A DNA stretch of 15,881 bases from an uncultured Eubacteriales bacterium (GTDB lineage Bacteria; Bacillota; Clostridia; Oscillospirales; CAG-272), in contig URPL01000035.1 in the NCBI GenBank assembly GCA_900549725.1, positions 1-15,881 on the forward strand, written 5' to 3'. Position numbers and translations under genes: made by a program. Position 1 is the stretch's first letter; every line of letters begins with the position of its first letter. Under the pieces are notes generated by a model, which worked only from the letters and a program-made list of their open reading frames with translations, was not told the DNA's origin and ran no database searches. Shown piece by piece: positions 14,756-15,881 of the stretch.

Positions 14756-15881
14756 TCAGTTCTCCTTTTTGGGCAAATCGGTTTTGGTGACGGTTGCATG
14801 CACCGAGCCTGATTGCAGGGTGATTGTGAGTGCGCTGCCGGGGGATGTCACGGAGGCGTCCCGCAAAACGGTGCCGTCCTCGGTTTTGGTAATGCTGTAT
14901 CCGCGCCGCAGCACGCTAAGCGGGCTCATTGCGTCAAGCTTTGCGCCGAGCGCCGCCGTGGCATGGCGCTTTTTTGCAAGGAGCACGGCTTCATTTTGCT
15001 GCAGCCTCAGGGTGCTTTGGGTCAGCGGCGTGCGCCGTGCAAAAAGAATTTTCTGCAGTGCGGCGCAAAGGCGGTCTGTGCTGCGGTCGATTGCCATGCG
15101 GCGCTGCGCCGTATAATGCAGCGGAGAGGAAAGGCAGCGCTTTTTGGAAAGCTCGCCCAGGTGCAACCGCAGTGCCTTCAGGCGGCTTTGTGCGGTGCCT
15201 TGCATGCGCAGGCTTTGCTTTTGCAGCAAAAGGCGCAGCCCTGCGGCATCCGGCACGGCAAGCTCGGCGGCAGCGGAGGGGGTCGGCGCGCGCACATCGG
15301 CGACAAAATCGCAAATGGTGAAATCCGTTTCATGGCCGACGGCACTGATCACGGGGAGCTTGCTTGCATAAATTTCATGCGCCAGGCTCTCGTCGTTGAA
15401 TGCCCAAAGATCCTCCAGCGAGCCGCCCCCGCGCCCGATGAGAATCACATCGCAGCAGTTTGTACGGTTAAAATAGCGTATGCCGCGGCATAGTTGCTCG
15501 GCGGCGCCCTCCCCTTGCACCAGGGCAGGGTAAAGAATCATGCGAACGCCCGCGAAGCGTCTTTTTGCGACCTGAATGATATCGCGCACGGCGGCGCCGC
15601 TCGGAGAGGTGATAATGCCGATTGTATCGGGATAGGGAGGCAAAGGGCGCTTATGCGCAGGATCAAACATGCCGAGCTTTTGCAGCTTTTCCTTGCGCTG
15701 CTCGTAAGCGAGTGCCAGCGACCCGAGCCCATCCGGCTCCATGCTTTCCACATAGATTTGATATTGCCCGTCGCGCACAAAGGCGCTGACTCTGCCTTTT
15801 GCCAAAACCGTCATGCCGTTTTCCGGGCGAAAGCGACAGCGGGAGGCATAGGAGGCAAACATCACGGCTTTGACGACGGCT
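14756..15881 (-). CDS. xseA: Exodeoxyribonuclease VII large subunit (5' end outside window)
   Basis: The visible part is about 374 C-terminal residues of the catalytic subunit; family members are about 400-460, so roughly 60-80 N-terminal residues lie beyond the window edge. The frame is open to the last base, encoding AVVKAVMF, typical of the OB-fold that binds single-stranded DNA, so the GTG at 15865 is an internal Val codon rather than a start. The catalytic region shows IGIITSPSGAAVRD (about 15622-15580), GRGGGS (15436-15419), VGHETD (about 15340-15323) and DVRAPTPSAAAE (about 15298-15263). A long helical stretch follows, and LRRGYS near the end is also typical. The stop TGA is two bases before the xseB start. 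In Firmicutes nusB and folD often precede this gene, but that side is not visible. Confidence 0.95.
   Translation of the reverse strand, partial: AVVKAVMFASYASRCRFRPENGMTVLAKGRVSAFVRDGQYQIYVESMEPDGLGSLALAYEQRKEKLQKLGMFDPAHKRPLPPYPDTIGIITSPSGAAVRDIIQVAKRRFAGVRMILYPALVQGEGAAEQLCRGIRYFNRTNCCDVILIGRGGGSLEDLWAFNDESLAHEIYASKLPVISAVGHETDFTICDFVADVRAPTPSAAAELAVPDAAGLRLLLQKQSLRMQGTAQSRLKALRLHLGELSKKRCLSSPLHYTAQRRMAIDRSTDRLCAALQKILFARRTPLTQSTLRLQQNEAVLLAKKRHATAALGAKLDAMSPLSVLRRGYSITKTEDGTVLRDASVTSPGSALTITLQSGSVHATVTKTDLPKKEN

Noticed and set aside
1..15881. CRISPR arrays, tRNA or rRNA genes, insertion sequences, prophage or defence genes
   Set aside because: Looked for regular short repeats, tRNA-like cloverleafs, transposase motifs and terminal inverted repeats; none was seen.

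Overview
The window reads as chromosomal DNA from an anaerobic Gram-positive Clostridia bacterium, most likely an Oscillospiraceae/Ruminococcaceae-type gut organism. The pointers are consensus AGGAGG ribosome binding sites, two secreted S-layer-homology (SLH) proteins with BspA-type leucine-rich repeats, an aldo/keto reductase fused to a ferredoxin-like iron-sulfur tail, and a Firmicutes-style xseA-xseB-ispA cluster. The taxonomic call is inference from gene content; no rRNA or tRNA gene is visible.

Layout. (1) 60-5486, plus strand: two large exported SLH proteins. They use the same four module types in opposite order: SLH/Cys-ribbon/beta domain/LRR in the first, beta domain/LRR/Cys-ribbon/SLH in the second. 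A 687-base gap between them (2265-2951) holds no convincing gene but is dense in inverted repeats on the plus strand. (2) 5487-5823: intergenic, with a strong terminator for the SLH pair and another for the opposing genes. (3) 9237-5824, minus strand: gltX-glnS, a tandem pair of class I aminoacyl-tRNA synthetases behind a near-consensus extended -10 promoter. (4) 10620-9406, minus: a single membrane-anchored phosphodiester glycosidase (NAGPA domain) with its own terminator. (5) 10853-13504, plus: a divergently transcribed two-gene unit, an Fe-S aldo/keto reductase and a GH13 alpha-glucosidase. (6) 15881-13579, minus: xseA (5' end outside the window), xseB and ispA, converging on the GH13 gene at a shared bidirectional terminator.

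How the genes work together. Regions 3 and 6 are housekeeping: charging of Glu and Gln tRNAs, exonuclease VII and farnesyl diphosphate synthesis. Region 5 looks like intracellular breakdown of short alpha-glucosides next to a redox enzyme. Regions 1 and 4 concern the cell surface. No phage, transposase, CRISPR array or defence system is seen. The least explained parts are the structured gap at about 2400-2745 and the mirrored SLH pair around it.
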